The notes under the pieces were generated by a model. It was not told the DNA's origin and ran no database searches. It was given only the letters and a program-made list of their open reading frames with translations. Made by a program: the position numbers and the translations under genes. From Cellulosimicrobium arenosum (GTDB taxonomy: Bacteria > Actinomycetota > Actinomycetes > Actinomycetales > Cellulomonadaceae), in assembly GCF_014837295.1 (NCBI RefSeq), contig NZ_JACYHB010000002.1, positions 1 through 64,000 of the forward strand: DNA of 64,000 nucleotides, written 5' to 3'. How positions within the stretch are numbered: the first letter of the stretch is position 1; every line of letters begins with the position of its first letter. Shown in pieces: positions 1 through 10,590 of the stretch.

Positions 1-95
1 AGCACGTCGCCCAGCAACTCAACGGACGACCACGCAAAACGCTCGGCTGGAAGACTCCAGCCGAGCGTCTGCGTGATCTACTGACGACCGTCTAG
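1..95 (+). CDS. IS30-family transposase, C-terminal end (partial)
   Basis: Only the last 30 codons are inside the window; the reading frame runs from base 3 to a TAG at 93-95. The peptide contains LNGRPRKTLGWKTPAERL, a pattern I recognise from the C-terminal end of IS30-family DDE transposases, where the protein also stops close to the right end of the element. Catalytic residues lie outside the window, so it is unknown whether the full gene is intact. The assignment rests on this short tail only. Confidence 0.8.
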   Translation, partial: HVAQQLNGRPRKTLGWKTPAERLRDLLTTV

Positions 96-131
96 GCCAT
101 CAGGTGTTGCGAGGACCCCGAGAATCCGCCC
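96..131 (+). mobile_element. Probable right terminal end of the IS30 element
   Basis: Directly after the transposase stop comes GGTGTTGCGAGGACCCCGAG followed by AATCCGCCC. This resembles the right ends of actinobacterial IS30 elements, which typically combine GGTGTTG with a terminal GAATCCGCCC-like stretch. The exact outer boundary (near 130-131) cannot be fixed because the left end is off the window. The insertion lies about 60 bases beyond the 3' end of the thioredoxin gene and breaks nothing visible here. Confidence 0.55.
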
Positions 132-160
132 TCTGCGGTGCGGGGGCGTCGTCCTGCCGG

Positions 161-178
161 GCGCTCGGGAGCGAGCGC
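161..178 (-). terminator. Possible terminator hairpin after thioredoxin
   Basis: GCGCTC (161-166) and GAGCGC (173-178) form a 6-bp stem with a 6-base loop, 16 bases past the thioredoxin stop on the minus strand. There is no U-run, and stems this short arise often at this GC content, so support is weak. Confidence 0.3.
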
Positions 179-193
179 GTGCTCGGCGCGTGC

Positions 194-565
194 TCAGCTC
201 GATGCGGCGTCGGCCTCGGCGATCTGCTGGCGCACGTCGTCCATGTCGAGCTCCTTGACGGCGTCGACAACCTTCGCGAGCTGCGGCGCGGGCAGCGCGC
301 CGGGCTGGGAGAACACGAGCACACCCTCGCGGAACGCCATCAGCGTCGGGATCGACGTGATGTTCGCCGCGGCGGCGAGACCGCGCTCGGCCTCGGTGTC
401 GATCTTGCCGTGCACCACGTCGGGGTGCTCGTCCGACGACGCCTCGAACACCGGGGCGAACATCTTGCACGGGCCGCACCAGTCGGCCCAGAAGTCGACG
501 AGGACGATGTCGTTGTCCTTGATGGTCTGCTCGAACGTGGACTCGGTGAGCTGCTGGGTGGCCAT
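194..565 (-). CDS. trxA: Thioredoxin
   Basis: A 123-residue thioredoxin, the usual size for a single-domain cytoplasmic thioredoxin. The redox-active WCGPC motif is at residues 29-33, preceded by VLVDFWAD, and the cis-proline region (SIPTLMAF) is present. It should reduce protein disulfides using electrons from thioredoxin reductase, which is not in this window. I chose the ATG at 565 because AGGAGG lies just upstream (AGGAGGACCTCGCATG); a longer in-frame extension to 799 has no thioredoxin homology and overlaps the divergent transporter gene. The gene stands alone, divergent from the transporter, with the IS30 end beyond its 3' side. The tail after the fold (residues about 105-123) is acidic and Ala-rich. 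Confidence 0.95.
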   Translation of the reverse strand: MATQQLTESTFEQTIKDNDIVLVDFWADWCGPCKMFAPVFEASSDEHPDVVHGKIDTEAERGLAAAANITSIPTLMAFREGVLVFSQPGALPAPQLAKVVDAVKELDMDDVRQQIAEADAASS

Positions 566-698
566 GCGAGGTCCTCCTGTGACACGTGACGGCGGGGTGC
601 TGCGGGAGGCGACGCGCGCTCCCTCGGCGGTACTCCTTGGTACAGCACGACGACGGCCGCCGCTATTCCCGCGCGTCGAGCGCCTAGGCTTGGCGGTC
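566..698. other. Divergent intergenic region, thioredoxin / transporter
   Basis: These 133 bases hold the thioredoxin ribosome-binding site and, near 685-690, TAGGCT, a -10-like hexamer 8 bases before the transporter GTG. I see no convincing -35 or operator. Confidence 0.4.
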
Positions 699-2165
699 GT
701 GACGACGTCGCCCGGCTCAGCGCCCGAGAACGCAGACACGCCTGCCCGGAGCGGTGCCGGCCAGAGGGGCCCCCGGCCCGCGCGGCTCACGCCGCGCACG
801 ATCGCGGGCTATGCGACCGGCTCCGTCGGGACCGGCGGCTTCGCCACGCTCCCGGGCCTGGTCCTGCTCGTCTACCTGACCGACGCTCTCGCGGTGCCCG
901 CCGCCGTCGCAGGTCTCATCGTCACGGGGGCCAAGGTCTGGGACGTCCTGATCGACCCGTTCATCGGGTACGCCTCCGACCGGGACGAGGCGAGGACGGG
1001 CTCGCGACGCCGCCTCATGATGATCGGCGCGCTCGCGCTGCCCGTGCTGTTCGCGCTGACCTTCGCCGTGCCGGCTGCGGCCGGCCCGACGGCCGCGGGG
1101 ATCTGGGTCCTGGTCGCGTTCCTGCTCTCCGCCACCGCGTTCAGCCTGTTCCAGGTCCCCTACATCGCTCTCCCGGCCGAGATCGCGCCGACGTACGACG
1201 ACCGCACCCGTCTCCTCGCGTGGCGCGTCGCGGCGCTCGCGCTGGCGATCCTGCTGTTCGGCGCCGGCGGGCCGGCTCTGCGCGGAGACGGAGACACGCT
1301 CGCGGGCTACCTGCGGATGGGCGTGGTGGCCGGGATCGTGATCGGCGTGGGACTGCTCGTCGCGACCCGGGTGGCGCCCCGGCGCTCGCCGCTCCCCCTC
1401 CCGCCGGACGACGACGTGCACGCCGCCTCCGCGTGGCTCGCGGCGGCCCGCGAGGCGGTCGGCACCCTGCGACGCTCGAGACCGTTCCGGATGCTGCTCG
1501 CCACGTTCTTGCTCCAGGCCCTGGCGACCGGTCTCATGCTCGCCGGTGCCGCGTACGTCGCGCCCTACGTGCTCGGCGACCCGGGCGCCGTGAGCCTCCT
1601 CTTCGCCGCGCTCGTCGCCCCGGCCCTGCTGTGCATGCCGCTGTGGACACGACTCGCGCGCCGCGGCAAGGACCGCGCGTTCGTCGTCGCGTCCGTGCTG
1701 TTCGCGGCCGCGACGCTGTCCATGACAGGGCTCGTGTGGGCGCCCGGTGCCTGGGTGTACGCGCCGACCGCGATCGCCGGCGTCGCCTACGCGGGCATGC
1801 AGGCGCTGCCGCTCGCGATGCTGCCCGACGTCATCGAGCACGACGCCGCGACGCACGGCGCGGGGCGCGGCGGTGCGTTCGGCGGCGTGTGGACGGCGGG
1901 CGAGACCACGGGGATGGCTCTCGGCGCCGCGCTGCTGTCGGGGGTCCTCGCGCTGACGGGCTACGTGTCGACGACGGCCGGCACCCAGGTGGACCAGCCC
2001 ACGGAGGCGGTCGCGGGCATCGCCGTCGCCTTCTCCCTGCTGCCGGCGGCGCTGGTGGCCGTCAGCCTCGTCCCGCTGCTGCGGTACCGTCTGCGCAGGG
2101 AGGACCTCGGCAGAGGCGGCCTCGACGGGGGGCGACGACCACACGACGACGGAGCCCGAGCGTGA
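699..2165 (+). CDS. GPH-type (MFS superfamily) sugar:cation symporter
   Basis: A 488-residue polytopic membrane protein with about 12 hydrophobic segments. The N-terminal part reads like the glycoside-pentoside-hexuronide symporter family: GYATGSVGTGGF, then DVLIDPFIGYASDRDEAR, the conserved Asp-rich loop after helix 2. A further marker is the LLPDVIEHD stretch in the C-terminal half. Members move sugars or related compounds with a cation, but the substrate here is unknown. The GTG at 699 was chosen because TAGGCT (685-690) lies 8 bases upstream, fitting leaderless transcription; a longer frame from 138 would overlap thioredoxin and has no membrane-protein character. The stop overlaps the start of the PLP decarboxylase gene, so the two are probably co-translated and may share a substrate. 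Confidence 0.85.
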   Translation: MTTSPGSAPENADTPARSGAGQRGPRPARLTPRTIAGYATGSVGTGGFATLPGLVLLVYLTDALAVPAAVAGLIVTGAKVWDVLIDPFIGYASDRDEARTGSRRRLMMIGALALPVLFALTFAVPAAAGPTAAGIWVLVAFLLSATAFSLFQVPYIALPAEIAPTYDDRTRLLAWRVAALALAILLFGAGGPALRGDGDTLAGYLRMGVVAGIVIGVGLLVATRVAPRRSPLPLPPDDDVHAASAWLAAAREAVGTLRRSRPFRMLLATFLLQALATGLMLAGAAYVAPYVLGDPGAVSLLFAALVAPALLCMPLWTRLARRGKDRAFVVASVLFAAATLSMTGLVWAPGAWVYAPTAIAGVAYAGMQALPLAMLPDVIEHDAATHGAGRGGAFGGVWTAGETTGMALGAALLSGVLALTGYVSTTAGTQVDQPTEAVAGIAVAFSLLPAALVAVSLVPLLRYRLRREDLGRGGLDGGRRPHDDGARA

Positions 2166-3820
2166 CGACACCAGAGACCACCCCGACGCCTGACACCGCA
2201 CCGGCCACGGACGCCGGCACCGGTGCCGCCCCGGACGACGTACCCGTCCGCACGGACGGCATCCTCGAACGTCTGGCAGCGCTGCGCGCCGCCGACGCAC
2301 CGACGCACGGCGGCCACGTGCTGTCCTACGTCTACGACCCCGGTCTCGCCGAGGTCGACGAGCTCGCCGCCGCGGCGATGCGCGCCGTCCAGCCCGTGAA
2401 CGGGCTCGACCCCACCACCTTCACCTCCGTCGCGGTCATGGAGCGCGAGCTGGTGGGGTTCGCCCGCGCCGTGCTGCACGGGCCGACCGACGGACCGGAC
2501 GTCGTCGTCGGCTCCGTCACGTCCGGGGGGACGGAGAGCTGCCTGCTCGCGGTCAAGGCCGCGCGCGACGCTTTCCGCGCGCGTCACGGCGACCGTCCCG
2601 GGGTACGTCCGCGCGTCGTCGTCGCCGCGAGCGCGCACGCGGCGTTCCGCAAGGCGGCCCAGTATCTCGACGTCACGCTCACGACGCTGCCGGTCGACCC
2701 GGCGTCCGGCCTGCCCGACGCCGCCGCGTACGTCGCCGAGCTCGACCGAAGGTCCGTCGACGGCGGGCGGGACGTCGCGCTCGTCGTCGTGTCGGCTCCG
2801 TCGTACCCGCACGGCGTGGTGGACCCGGTGGCGGAGGTCGCCGCCGCGGCGCACGAGCGCGGCGTCGACGTGCACGTCGACGCGTGCGTCGGCGGGTGGG
2901 TCCTGCCGTTCTGGGGCGCTGCGGGCGGCGGCCAGGTCCCGCCCTTCGACTTCGCCGTCCCGGGCGTGACGAGCATCTCCGCGGACGTGCACAAGTACGG
3001 GTACGCGCCGAAGGGCACGTCGGTCCTGCTCGTGCGCGGCCGCGACCGTCAGCGCCGGCAGTTCTTCGCGACGACGGCCTGGCCCGGCTACCCCGTGGTC
3101 AACGCCGGGATGTCCGGCTCCCGGCCGGCGGGACCGCTGGCGGCGGCATGGGCGGTGAGCCAGGCTCTCGGCACGGAGGGCTACACCGCGCTCACCGCGC
3201 GCTGCGTGCGCGCCACCCGCGCCCTGCACGCCGCGGTGGGGCAGCTCGACGGTCTGCGCGTCGTCGGCTCCCCCACCGGACCGCTGATCGCCGTCGCGAC
3301 CGACGAGTCGGTGCCCGCGGAGCGCCGCGTCGACCCGCACGTGTGGGCCGACGCCGCGCGCGCCCGCGGCTGGGTGCTGCAACCCCAGCCAGGCCTGACC
3401 CAGGGCGACGGCACCCGTCTGCCGCACACGACGCACCTGACCGTCACGCCGGTGACGGAGGCGACCCTCGACGACCTCGTGCCCGCCCTGGCAGCGAGCG
3501 CGGACGAGGTGCGTGGCGTCGGCCGGCCCGACACCTCGGGAGTCCTCGCCGCGCTCGGCGCCGTGTCCCCGGCACCGGCCGCTGCCGGCGGCCCGGCCCT
3601 GGCCGCGCCCACGTCCGACGAGATGTGGGCCGCGCTGCTCACCGCGCTCGACACGGACGGCGGGTCGCCGCGCCGCGGGACGGGTGCGGTGCTGCCGGAC
3701 CGCCTCGCACCGCTCATGGCGGTGATGGAGAGCCTGCCGGGTCCGGTCGCCGAGCGGCTGCTCGTCGAGATCCTCGCGCGGGTCGCGGAACCGCTCGACG
3801 ACGCCGCGCCCGGTGCCTGA
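2162..3820 (+). CDS. PLP-dependent decarboxylase / sphingosine-1-phosphate-lyase-like protein
   Basis: A 552-residue fold-type I PLP enzyme of the group II decarboxylase superfamily, closest in feel to sphingosine-1-phosphate lyase and tyrosine decarboxylase-like proteins. Visible marks are SVTSGGTESCLLAVKAARD (phosphate-binding region), HVDACVGG, and SADVHKYGYAPKG, where the Lys after His should form the Schiff base with PLP. About 30 residues at the N-terminus are Thr/Pro/Ala-rich and probably disordered. A helical C-terminal extension of about 100 residues follows the catalytic fold (AAGGPALAAPTSDEMWAALL onward). The GTG at 2162 overlaps the transporter stop (GTGA). The substrate is not identifiable, though coupling to a transporter suggests it acts on an imported compound. 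Confidence 0.85.
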   Translation: MTTPETTPTPDTAPATDAGTGAAPDDVPVRTDGILERLAALRAADAPTHGGHVLSYVYDPGLAEVDELAAAAMRAVQPVNGLDPTTFTSVAVMERELVGFARAVLHGPTDGPDVVVGSVTSGGTESCLLAVKAARDAFRARHGDRPGVRPRVVVAASAHAAFRKAAQYLDVTLTTLPVDPASGLPDAAAYVAELDRRSVDGGRDVALVVVSAPSYPHGVVDPVAEVAAAAHERGVDVHVDACVGGWVLPFWGAAGGGQVPPFDFAVPGVTSISADVHKYGYAPKGTSVLLVRGRDRQRRQFFATTAWPGYPVVNAGMSGSRPAGPLAAAWAVSQALGTEGYTALTARCVRATRALHAAVGQLDGLRVVGSPTGPLIAVATDESVPAERRVDPHVWADAARARGWVLQPQPGLTQGDGTRLPHTTHLTVTPVTEATLDDLVPALAASADEVRGVGRPDTSGVLAALGAVSPAPAAAGGPALAAPTSDEMWAALLTALDTDGGSPRRGTGAVLPDRLAPLMAVMESLPGPVAERLLVEILARVAEPLDDAAPGA

Positions 3821-3857
3821 ACTCGCCACGACGGCGCGCCCGGGGTAGAACGATCAC

Positions 3858-4427
3858 GTGACGGACACCGCTGACTTCCCGCCCGACGACTTCTCCCGGG
3901 AGAACCCGAGTCCGGCCGGCTGGCTCTCCGCCGAGGAGATCGCGGCCGCCCGTGCACAGCTCCCCCTCGTCTACGTCGACGCGATCCCCGTGCGCGTCGA
4001 CGACTCCGGGGACGTGGTCGCCGTCGGGCTGCTGCTGCGCGTGACGCCCGAGGGCATGATGAACCGCGCTCTCGTCTCGGGCCGGGTGATGTTCCACGAA
4101 CGCATCCGCGACGCCCTGCTGCGCCACATCGAGAAGGACCTCGGGCCGGTCGCCCTGCCGCAGGTGCCGGCGTCACCGCAGCCGTTCACCGTGGCCGAGT
4201 ACTTCCCGACCCCGGGCATCACGGCGTACCACGACCCCCGCCAGCACGCGGTGTCGCTCGCGTACGTGGTGCCGGTCAACGGGGACTGCCGTCCGCAGCA
4301 GAACGCCCTCGAGCTCGCGTGGCTCACGCCCGAGCAGGCGTGCAGCGACGAGGTGCAGCTCGAGATGCGGGGCGGGCAGGGTGTCCTGCTGCGGCAGGCG
4401 ATGGCCTTCGTGGGCCGCCTGCCCTGA
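3858..4427 (+). CDS. DUF4916 / degenerate Nudix-fold protein
   Basis: A 189-residue protein I recognise as the actinobacterial DUF4916 group, related to Nudix hydrolases. It begins after a short disordered leader with SPAGWLSAEEI and contains a damaged Nudix box near residues 75-96: Gly and the first Glu keep their spacing (SGRVMFHE), but the REUXEE core is RHIEKD, so two of the metal-binding acidic positions are changed. Classical pyrophosphohydrolase activity is therefore doubtful. The GTG at 3858 lies 6 bases after TAGAAC (3846-3851), a leaderless arrangement. It is convergent with the ABC-F gene, with 7 bases between stops. Biological role unknown. Confidence 0.7.
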   Translation: MTDTADFPPDDFSRENPSPAGWLSAEEIAAARAQLPLVYVDAIPVRVDDSGDVVAVGLLLRVTPEGMMNRALVSGRVMFHERIRDALLRHIEKDLGPVALPQVPASPQPFTVAEYFPTPGITAYHDPRQHAVSLAYVVPVNGDCRPQQNALELAWLTPEQACSDEVQLEMRGGQGVLLRQAMAFVGRLP

Positions 4428-4434
4428 GTGAGGC

Positions 4435-6075
<1,641 letters not shown>

Positions 6076-6081
6076 GCCCCA

Positions 6082-6087
6082 ACCCTA
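6082..6087 (-). promoter_or_regulatory. -10 element (TAGGGT) for leaderless ABC-F gene
   Basis: TAGGGT on the minus strand ends 6 bases before the GTG start, so transcription would begin at or next to the start codon. No Shine-Dalgarno sequence is present. Confidence 0.6.
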
Positions 6088-6225
6088 TTCGCCGCACACC
6101 ACCCCACCCGCACCCCGCGAGATCGACCCGTACGTCGCGAGGTCGACCCCCCGGGGGTCGCCCGCGCGCCGTACGGGTCGCTCTCGGGGCGGGGGGACGG
6201 GCGTGTCATGGGTAGCTTCCGGGGT

Positions 6226-6636
6226 GTGCGCGTCCTGCTCGCCGTGGTGGCCGACGTCGCGTGCGTGCTCGCGCTGGCCGCCGGCGGTCTGGCGTCCCAC
6301 TCGCCGGGCGAGGGCGCGGTCCGCCTGCTGGTCGTCGCGTGGCCGTTCGCCACGGGGGCGCTCGTCGGGTGGCTCGTCACGCGTGCCTGGCGCCGTCCGT
6401 GGCAGGTCTGGCCGACCGGGGTCGTCGTCTGGGCCTGCGCCTGGGCGCTCGGGGTCGTGCTGCGCGTGCTCACGGACCAGGGCGTCGCGCCCGCGTTCCA
6501 GATCGTGTCCTTCGGGTTCCTGGGCGTGACGATGCTCGGCTGGCGCGGCGTCGTCGCGCTCGTCGCGGTGCTCCGCCCGGCCGACCGTCGGCGCCGCACG
6601 GCCGAGCTGGCCGGCCGACGCCCGCCGACGCCGTAG
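6226..6636 (+). CDS. DUF3054 family membrane protein
   Basis: A 136-residue protein with four predicted transmembrane helices, of the DUF3054 type common in actinobacteria. Conserved features include the first helix VVADVACVLALAAGG followed by a Ser-His pair and the WPFATGALVGWLVTRAW stretch; the C-terminus is a basic cytoplasmic tail. I chose the GTG at 6226 because TAGCTT (6213-6218) is 7 bases upstream, matching the leaderless pattern used by neighbours, and because the family starts near this point. An in-frame ATG at 6208 would add six residues. Function unknown. It is convergent with rdgB (27-base gap). Confidence 0.75.
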   Translation: MRVLLAVVADVACVLALAAGGLASHSPGEGAVRLLVVAWPFATGALVGWLVTRAWRRPWQVWPTGVVVWACAWALGVVLRVLTDQGVAPAFQIVSFGFLGVTMLGWRGVVALVAVLRPADRRRRTAELAGRRPPTP

Positions 6637-6663
6637 CCCGGTCCCTGCGGGCGGGCTGCGCCC

Positions 6664-7347
6664 CTACCTCGGCGCGAGCGCGGCGACGATCGACGGCGCC
6701 AGCGCGCGGAACGCGGTGCCGCGGTGGCTGATCGCGTTCTTCTGTTCGGGCGAGAGCTCTGCTGCGGAACGGCGCGGCTCCGAGCGGCCGTCCCCTGCCG
6801 CGGCCGGCTGGTCGTCCGGCTCGAGGATCGGGTCGTAGCCGAACCCGTTCTCACCGCGCGGGGCGGTGAGCAGCGTCCCGCGCATCTCCCCCGTGCGCAC
6901 GACCTCGGTCCCGTCGGGCGTGACGAGAGCCGCCGCGCACACGAACCCCGCGGCCCGGTGCCCGACGGGCACGTCGGCGAGCTGGGCGAGCAGGAGCTCG
7001 AGGTTGGCCACGTCGTCGCCGTGGCGCCCGGACCACCGCGCGCTGAAGATCCCCGGCGCCCCGCCGAGCACGTCCACGGCCAGCCCCGAGTCGTCCGCGA
7101 CCGCGGGCAGACCCGTCGCCGCGACGAGCGCGCGGGCCTTGATGAGCGCGTTCTCGGCGAACGTCACGCCGTCCTCGACGGGCTCCACCGCTCCGACGTC
7201 TCCCGCACCGACGATCGCGTCGGGAGCGAGGTCCAGACCGGGGTGCAGGTCGAGCTCGGCGGCCAGGATCGCGCGCAGCTCCGCGATCTTGCCCCGGTTG
7301 TGCGTCGCGAGGACCAGCCGTGCACCGTCGGGCACGACGAGGCTCAC
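6664..7347 (-). CDS. rdgB: Non-canonical purine NTP pyrophosphatase (RdgB/HAM1)
   Basis: A 227-residue member of the RdgB/HAM1 family, which hydrolyses ITP, dITP and XTP to monophosphates so that deaminated purines are not incorporated. Diagnostic motifs are [14 protein letters not shown] (nucleotide-binding Thr-His-Asn-x-x-Lys), [25 protein letters not shown] (acidic metal site) and GFGYDPI. An Ala/Asp-rich insertion ([18 protein letters not shown]) precedes the C-terminal [18 protein letters not shown] signature. The GTG at 7347 overlaps the RNase PH stop (GTGA), so the gene is translationally coupled to rph, an order common in actinobacteria. Confidence 0.95.
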   Translation of the reverse strand: MSLVVPDGARLVLATHNRGKIAELRAILAAELDLHPGLDLAPDAIVGAGDVGAVEPVEDGVTFAENALIKARALVAATGLPAVADDSGLAVDVLGGAPGIFSARWSGRHGDDVANLELLLAQLADVPVGHRAAGFVCAAALVTPDGTEVVRTGEMRGTLLTAPRGENGFGYDPILEPDDQPAAAGDGRSEPRRSAAELSPEQKNAISHRGTAFRALAPSIVAALAPR

Positions 7348-8126
7348 GCGTCCGCCTCCAGCGCGGCTCGCTGGATCGCGGTGAGATCGGCGGCACCGGC
7401 GACCGCGAGGTCGAGGAGCGCGTCGAGCTCGGCGCGGTCGAACGGGGCGTGCTCGGCGGTGCCCTGGACCTCCACGAACGTCCCGGATCCCGTCACGACG
7501 ACGTTCATGTCCGTCTCTGCACGGACGTCCTCGACGTAGGGGAGGTCGAGCATCGGCGTGCCGTCGATGATCCCGACGCTCACCGCCGCGACGGAGTCGG
7601 TGAGCACGGGCCTGCCGCCGCTCTTGACGTGCCCCTGCCGCTGGCCCCATGCGACGGCGTCGGCGAGCGCGACGTACGCGCCGGTGATCGCGGCGGTGCG
7701 CGTGCCGCCGTCGGCCTGCAGGACGTCGCAGTCGAGGACGATGGTGTTCTCCCCGAGCGCGGACACGTCGATGATCGCGCGCAGCGAGCGCCCGATGAGC
7801 CGGGAGATCTCGTGCGTGCGGCCACCGATCTTGCCCTTGACGGACTCACGCTGGTTGCGCTCGTTGGTCGCCCGCGGGAGCATCGCGTACTCGGCGGTGA
7901 CCCAGCCCTCTCCCGAGCCCTTGCGCCAGCGCGGCACGCCCTCGGTGAACGACGCGACGCACAGCACGCGCGTGCTGCCGAACTCGACGAGGACGCTGCC
8001 CTCGCCGGCGTCGAGCCAGCTGCGTGTGATCGTCACGGGCCGGAGCTGGTCAGGCGTCCGCCCGTCGGCGCGCTGGGCGGACGGTGCGGCGGCCGCACCG
8101 GAAGGGTTCGAAACAGGGGTGGTCAT
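7344..8126 (-). CDS. rph: Ribonuclease PH
   Basis: A 260-residue phosphorolytic 3'-5' exoribonuclease that trims tRNA precursors. After a short Ala/Pro-rich leader it reads [20 protein letters not shown], the family's usual N-terminus, and carries [36 protein letters not shown] and [20 protein letters not shown], which includes the phosphate-site and metal-site regions. Length is close to the usual 240-260. The ATG at 8126 is preceded by TAGGGT (8134-8139) with a 7-base gap and no ribosome-binding site, so the transcript is probably leaderless. It is first gene of an rph-rdgB pair. Confidence 0.95.
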   Translation of the reverse strand: MTTPVSNPSGAAAAPSAQRADGRTPDQLRPVTITRSWLDAGEGSVLVEFGSTRVLCVASFTEGVPRWRKGSGEGWVTAEYAMLPRATNERNQRESVKGKIGGRTHEISRLIGRSLRAIIDVSALGENTIVLDCDVLQADGGTRTAAITGAYVALADAVAWGQRQGHVKSGGRPVLTDSVAAVSVGIIDGTPMLDLPYVEDVRAETDMNVVVTGSGTFVEVQGTAEHAPFDRAELDALLDLAVAGAADLTAIQRAALEADA

Positions 8127-8133
8127 GGCGACC

Positions 8134-8139
8134 ACCCTA
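8134..8139 (-). promoter_or_regulatory. -10 element (TAGGGT) for rph-rdgB
   Basis: TAGGGT on the minus strand lies 7 bases before the rph ATG, giving a leaderless start. Confidence 0.6.
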
Positions 8140-8191
8140 CCGACCGGTCGCGGCCGGGCCCGGAGCCGGCCGGGGCCCAGCGGCGACAGGC

Positions 8192-9022
8192 TCAGAGGTC
8201 GACCATGCCGCCCGGGGTGGCGACCTCGACCGGCCCCGCGTAGGTCCCGCGGGCCTCGGCGAGCGCCCGGCCGGGGTCGTTCCACGCGGGCAGGTGGGTC
8301 AGGACGAGCCGCCGCGCACCCGCCGCCGTCGCGACCTCACCCGCGCGGCGCCCGGTGAGGTGGATGCCCCGCTCGACGCCGTCGTCGCGCCCCTCGTGGA
8401 ACGCGGCCTCGGAGAGCAGCAGGTCGGCGTCGCGCGCGAGGTCGACCACGCCGTCGCACGCGTCCGTGTCCCCCGTGTAGGCGAGCACCACCTGCTCCCC
8501 GGGCCGCACGCTGGACGGGCCGGTCACGCGCACGCCGTACGCCTCGACGGGGTGGAACACGCGGTACGGCTCGAGCGTCAGCGGCCCTATCCGGACCGGG
8601 ACGCCCGGCTCCCACGTCCGCACGTCGAGCTCACCGCCCAGACCCTCGCCGGGCTCCGCACCGTACGCGGCGTCGATCCGTCGCCCGGTGGCGGACGGAC
8701 CGAGGACCGGCAGCCGCGACGGCACCCCGGTGCGCACGGACCCCCGTTCGGGGTGGTAGCGCAGGTACACGTACAGCCCGCAGACGTCGACGAAGTGGTC
8801 GGGGTGCAGGTGGGACAGCGCGACGGCGTCGAGGTCCAGCGGGTCCAGGTGGTGCTGGAGCGCACCCAGCGCACCGTTGCCGAGATCCAGCACGACGTTC
8901 CAGTCGCGGGCCTCGTGCCCCGCCGCCGCGGCGACGGCGGCCGGCACCTGCACGAGGTACGACGACGCGGGCGACGTCGGGCCCGCGAACGACCCCGAGC
9001 ACCCCACCGTGACCAGACGCAT
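8192..9022 (-). CDS. MBL-fold metallo-hydrolase
   Basis: A 276-residue metallo-beta-lactamase-fold hydrolase of the RNase Z / PhnP-like branch. The metal-binding HLHPDH motif sits in [13 protein letters not shown]; other ligand regions are [19 protein letters not shown] and the terminal LTHLPAW His. The ATG at 9022 overlaps the glutamate racemase stop (ATGA). The order murI-MBL hydrolase-rph-rdgB is a familiar actinobacterial housekeeping cluster. The exact substrate is unknown; candidates include cyclic phosphodiesters or RNA ends. Confidence 0.85.
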   Translation of the reverse strand: MRLVTVGCSGSFAGPTSPASSYLVQVPAAVAAAAGHEARDWNVVLDLGNGALGALQHHLDPLDLDAVALSHLHPDHFVDVCGLYVYLRYHPERGSVRTGVPSRLPVLGPSATGRRIDAAYGAEPGEGLGGELDVRTWEPGVPVRIGPLTLEPYRVFHPVEAYGVRVTGPSSVRPGEQVVLAYTGDTDACDGVVDLARDADLLLSEAAFHEGRDDGVERGIHLTGRRAGEVATAAGARRLVLTHLPAWNDPGRALAEARGTYAGPVEVATPGGMVDL

Positions 9023-9825
9023 CAGGCTGCCTCCACGCGCAGCACCTCGGGACCCAGGAACCGGCGCGCGAGGTGGTCGAACGGCTCGGCGCTGCCCGTC
9101 GCGAGGAACCGGTGCTCTGGTGCGCCCGCGTCGCGAGAGCGCTCGAGGTCGTGCGCGACGAGCGTGCGGTACACGTCCTTCGCGGTCTCCTCCGCACTCG
9201 AGACGAGCGTGACCTCCTCGCCCATGACGTAGGAGATCGCGCCCGTGAGCAACGGGTAGTGGGTGCAGCCCAGGACGAGCGTGTCCACGCCCGCGGCACG
9301 TACCGGGTCGAGGTAGGAGTGGGCGACCGTCAGCACCTCGGGGCCCGAGGTCTCTCCGCTCTCGACGAGGCGCACGAAGTCCGGGCAGGCCTGGGACGTG
9401 AGGGTGAGACCCGGCGTGACGGCGAGGGCGTCGTCGTACGCGCGCGACATCACGGTGGCCCGCGTCCCGATGACACCGATCCGCCCGGACCGGGTCGCGG
9501 CGACCGCCCGTCGCGCGGCGGGCAGGATCACCTCGACGACGGGCAGGCCGTGGCGCTGGGTGTACCGCTCGCGCGCGTCGCGCAGCACAGCGGCCGACGC
9601 CGAGTTGCACGCGATGACGAGCATCTTCACGCCGTCGTCCACGAGCTGGTCCATGATCGCGAGCGCCATCGCCCGCACGGCCGCGAGCGGCTTGGGCCCG
9701 TACGGGCCGTTGGCGGTGTCCCCGATGTAGAGCAGGGACTCGTTCGGAAGCTGGTCGATGATCGAACGGGCCACGGTGAGCCCGCCGACCCCGGAGTCGA
9801 AGATCCCGATGGGCGCGTCGTTCAC
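9022..9825 (-). CDS. murI: Glutamate racemase
   Basis: A 267-residue enzyme that converts L- to D-glutamate for peptidoglycan. Both catalytic cysteine motifs are present: VIACNSASA and [10 protein letters not shown]; the N-terminus has [16 protein letters not shown], the standard substrate-binding loop. The GTG at 9825 was chosen because TAGGCT (9833-9838) lies 7 bases upstream and DSGVGG is then at the normal distance from the N-terminus. It is first gene of the murI-MBL operon. The protein ends at the usual length. Confidence 0.95.
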   Translation of the reverse strand: MNDAPIGIFDSGVGGLTVARSIIDQLPNESLLYIGDTANGPYGPKPLAAVRAMALAIMDQLVDDGVKMLVIACNSASAAVLRDARERYTQRHGLPVVEVILPAARRAVAATRSGRIGVIGTRATVMSRAYDDALAVTPGLTLTSQACPDFVRLVESGETSGPEVLTVAHSYLDPVRAAGVDTLVLGCTHYPLLTGAISYVMGEEVTLVSSAEETAKDVYRTLVAHDLERSRDAGAPEHRFLATGSAEPFDHLARRFLGPEVLRVEAA

Positions 9826-9930
9826 GCGCCCGAGCCTAGTGCGGACGGCGCCCGACGACCGCCTGTCCGCGCCGGGCGCGGCTGTGGCGACGCACACAGG
9901 ATCCGTCGGACGACGCCGGGACGCGCCGGC

Positions 9931-10590
9931 TCACTCCCCCGGGGTGACGCCGCCCGACCGCAGGTCGGTCAGCATCTCCTCCACGAGCGACTCCTGGAGG
10001 AGCCCCGTCAGCAGGAAGACGCTCACGAGGAAACGGCGAGGTCCCGCGTCGTCGTCCGGCACGTCCTGCGCGGCGAGCTCGTCGTACAGGTCTTCCACCT
10101 GCTCGTCGGTCTCCAGCTCGAGCCGCTGGGCCAGCACCAGCCGCACGTCGGTCAACGCGGCCGCGACCCGCTGCGCGACGTCGCGCGCGACGACGAACGG
10201 AGCGGCCGTCGCGGGCTCGCCGTCGACGAGCATCTGTGCGAGCAGGACGAGGCGGCCCACCTTCTCGTCCGCCAGCTCGGCCTGGGTGAAGCGGCGGAAC
10301 TCGGCCGCCACGCCGGCATCGGTGGACGCGTCGGGCAGCAGACGCCGTACGGCCGGGTCCCGCGGGGCGGGCGTCGCGGCGTCCGGCGCAGGACCGTTCC
10401 AGCCGGGAGGTACCCACGCGGTGTCCGCGTCGTCGAGGTCCCCGACGGGTCCACCGTCCCGTCCGCGCCCCGCGCCGCCCTGGTCCTGCAGCATCTGCGC
10501 GACGTCGCCGGCGAGCTGGGCGAGGACGATGCGCTCGGACGGCTCGAGCTCGGCGACGTACCCCAGCGGTCCCGCGCCGAACGGCGTCAT
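9931..10590 (-). CDS. DUF2017 family protein
   Basis: A 219-residue protein of the actinobacterial DUF2017 family, nearly always found next to clpS as it is here. It is mostly helical, with an acidic Pro/Ala-rich insertion after residue 35 and the family's [18 protein letters not shown] region in the middle. No catalytic motif is recognisable. The ATG at 10590 overlaps the clpS stop (ATGA), implying coupled expression. Function is not established for the family; the fixed pairing suggests a role in ClpS/ClpC proteolysis, which is inference. Confidence 0.85.
   Translation of the reverse strand: MTPFGAGPLGYVAELEPSERIVLAQLAGDVAQMLQDQGGAGRGRDGGPVGDLDDADTAWVPPGWNGPAPDAATPAPRDPAVRRLLPDASTDAGVAAEFRRFTQAELADEKVGRLVLLAQMLVDGEPATAAPFVVARDVAQRVAAALTDVRLVLAQRLELETDEQVEDLYDELAAQDVPDDDAGPRRFLVSVFLLTGLLQESLVEEMLTDLRSGGVTPGE

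Noticed and set aside
138-698. N-terminal extension of the GPH transporter
   Set aside because: The frame is open but overlaps thioredoxin on the other strand and has no membrane or signal character.
6637-6663. Terminator between the DUF3054 gene and rdgB
   Set aside because: Only short, imperfect GC pairing; not distinguishable from background.
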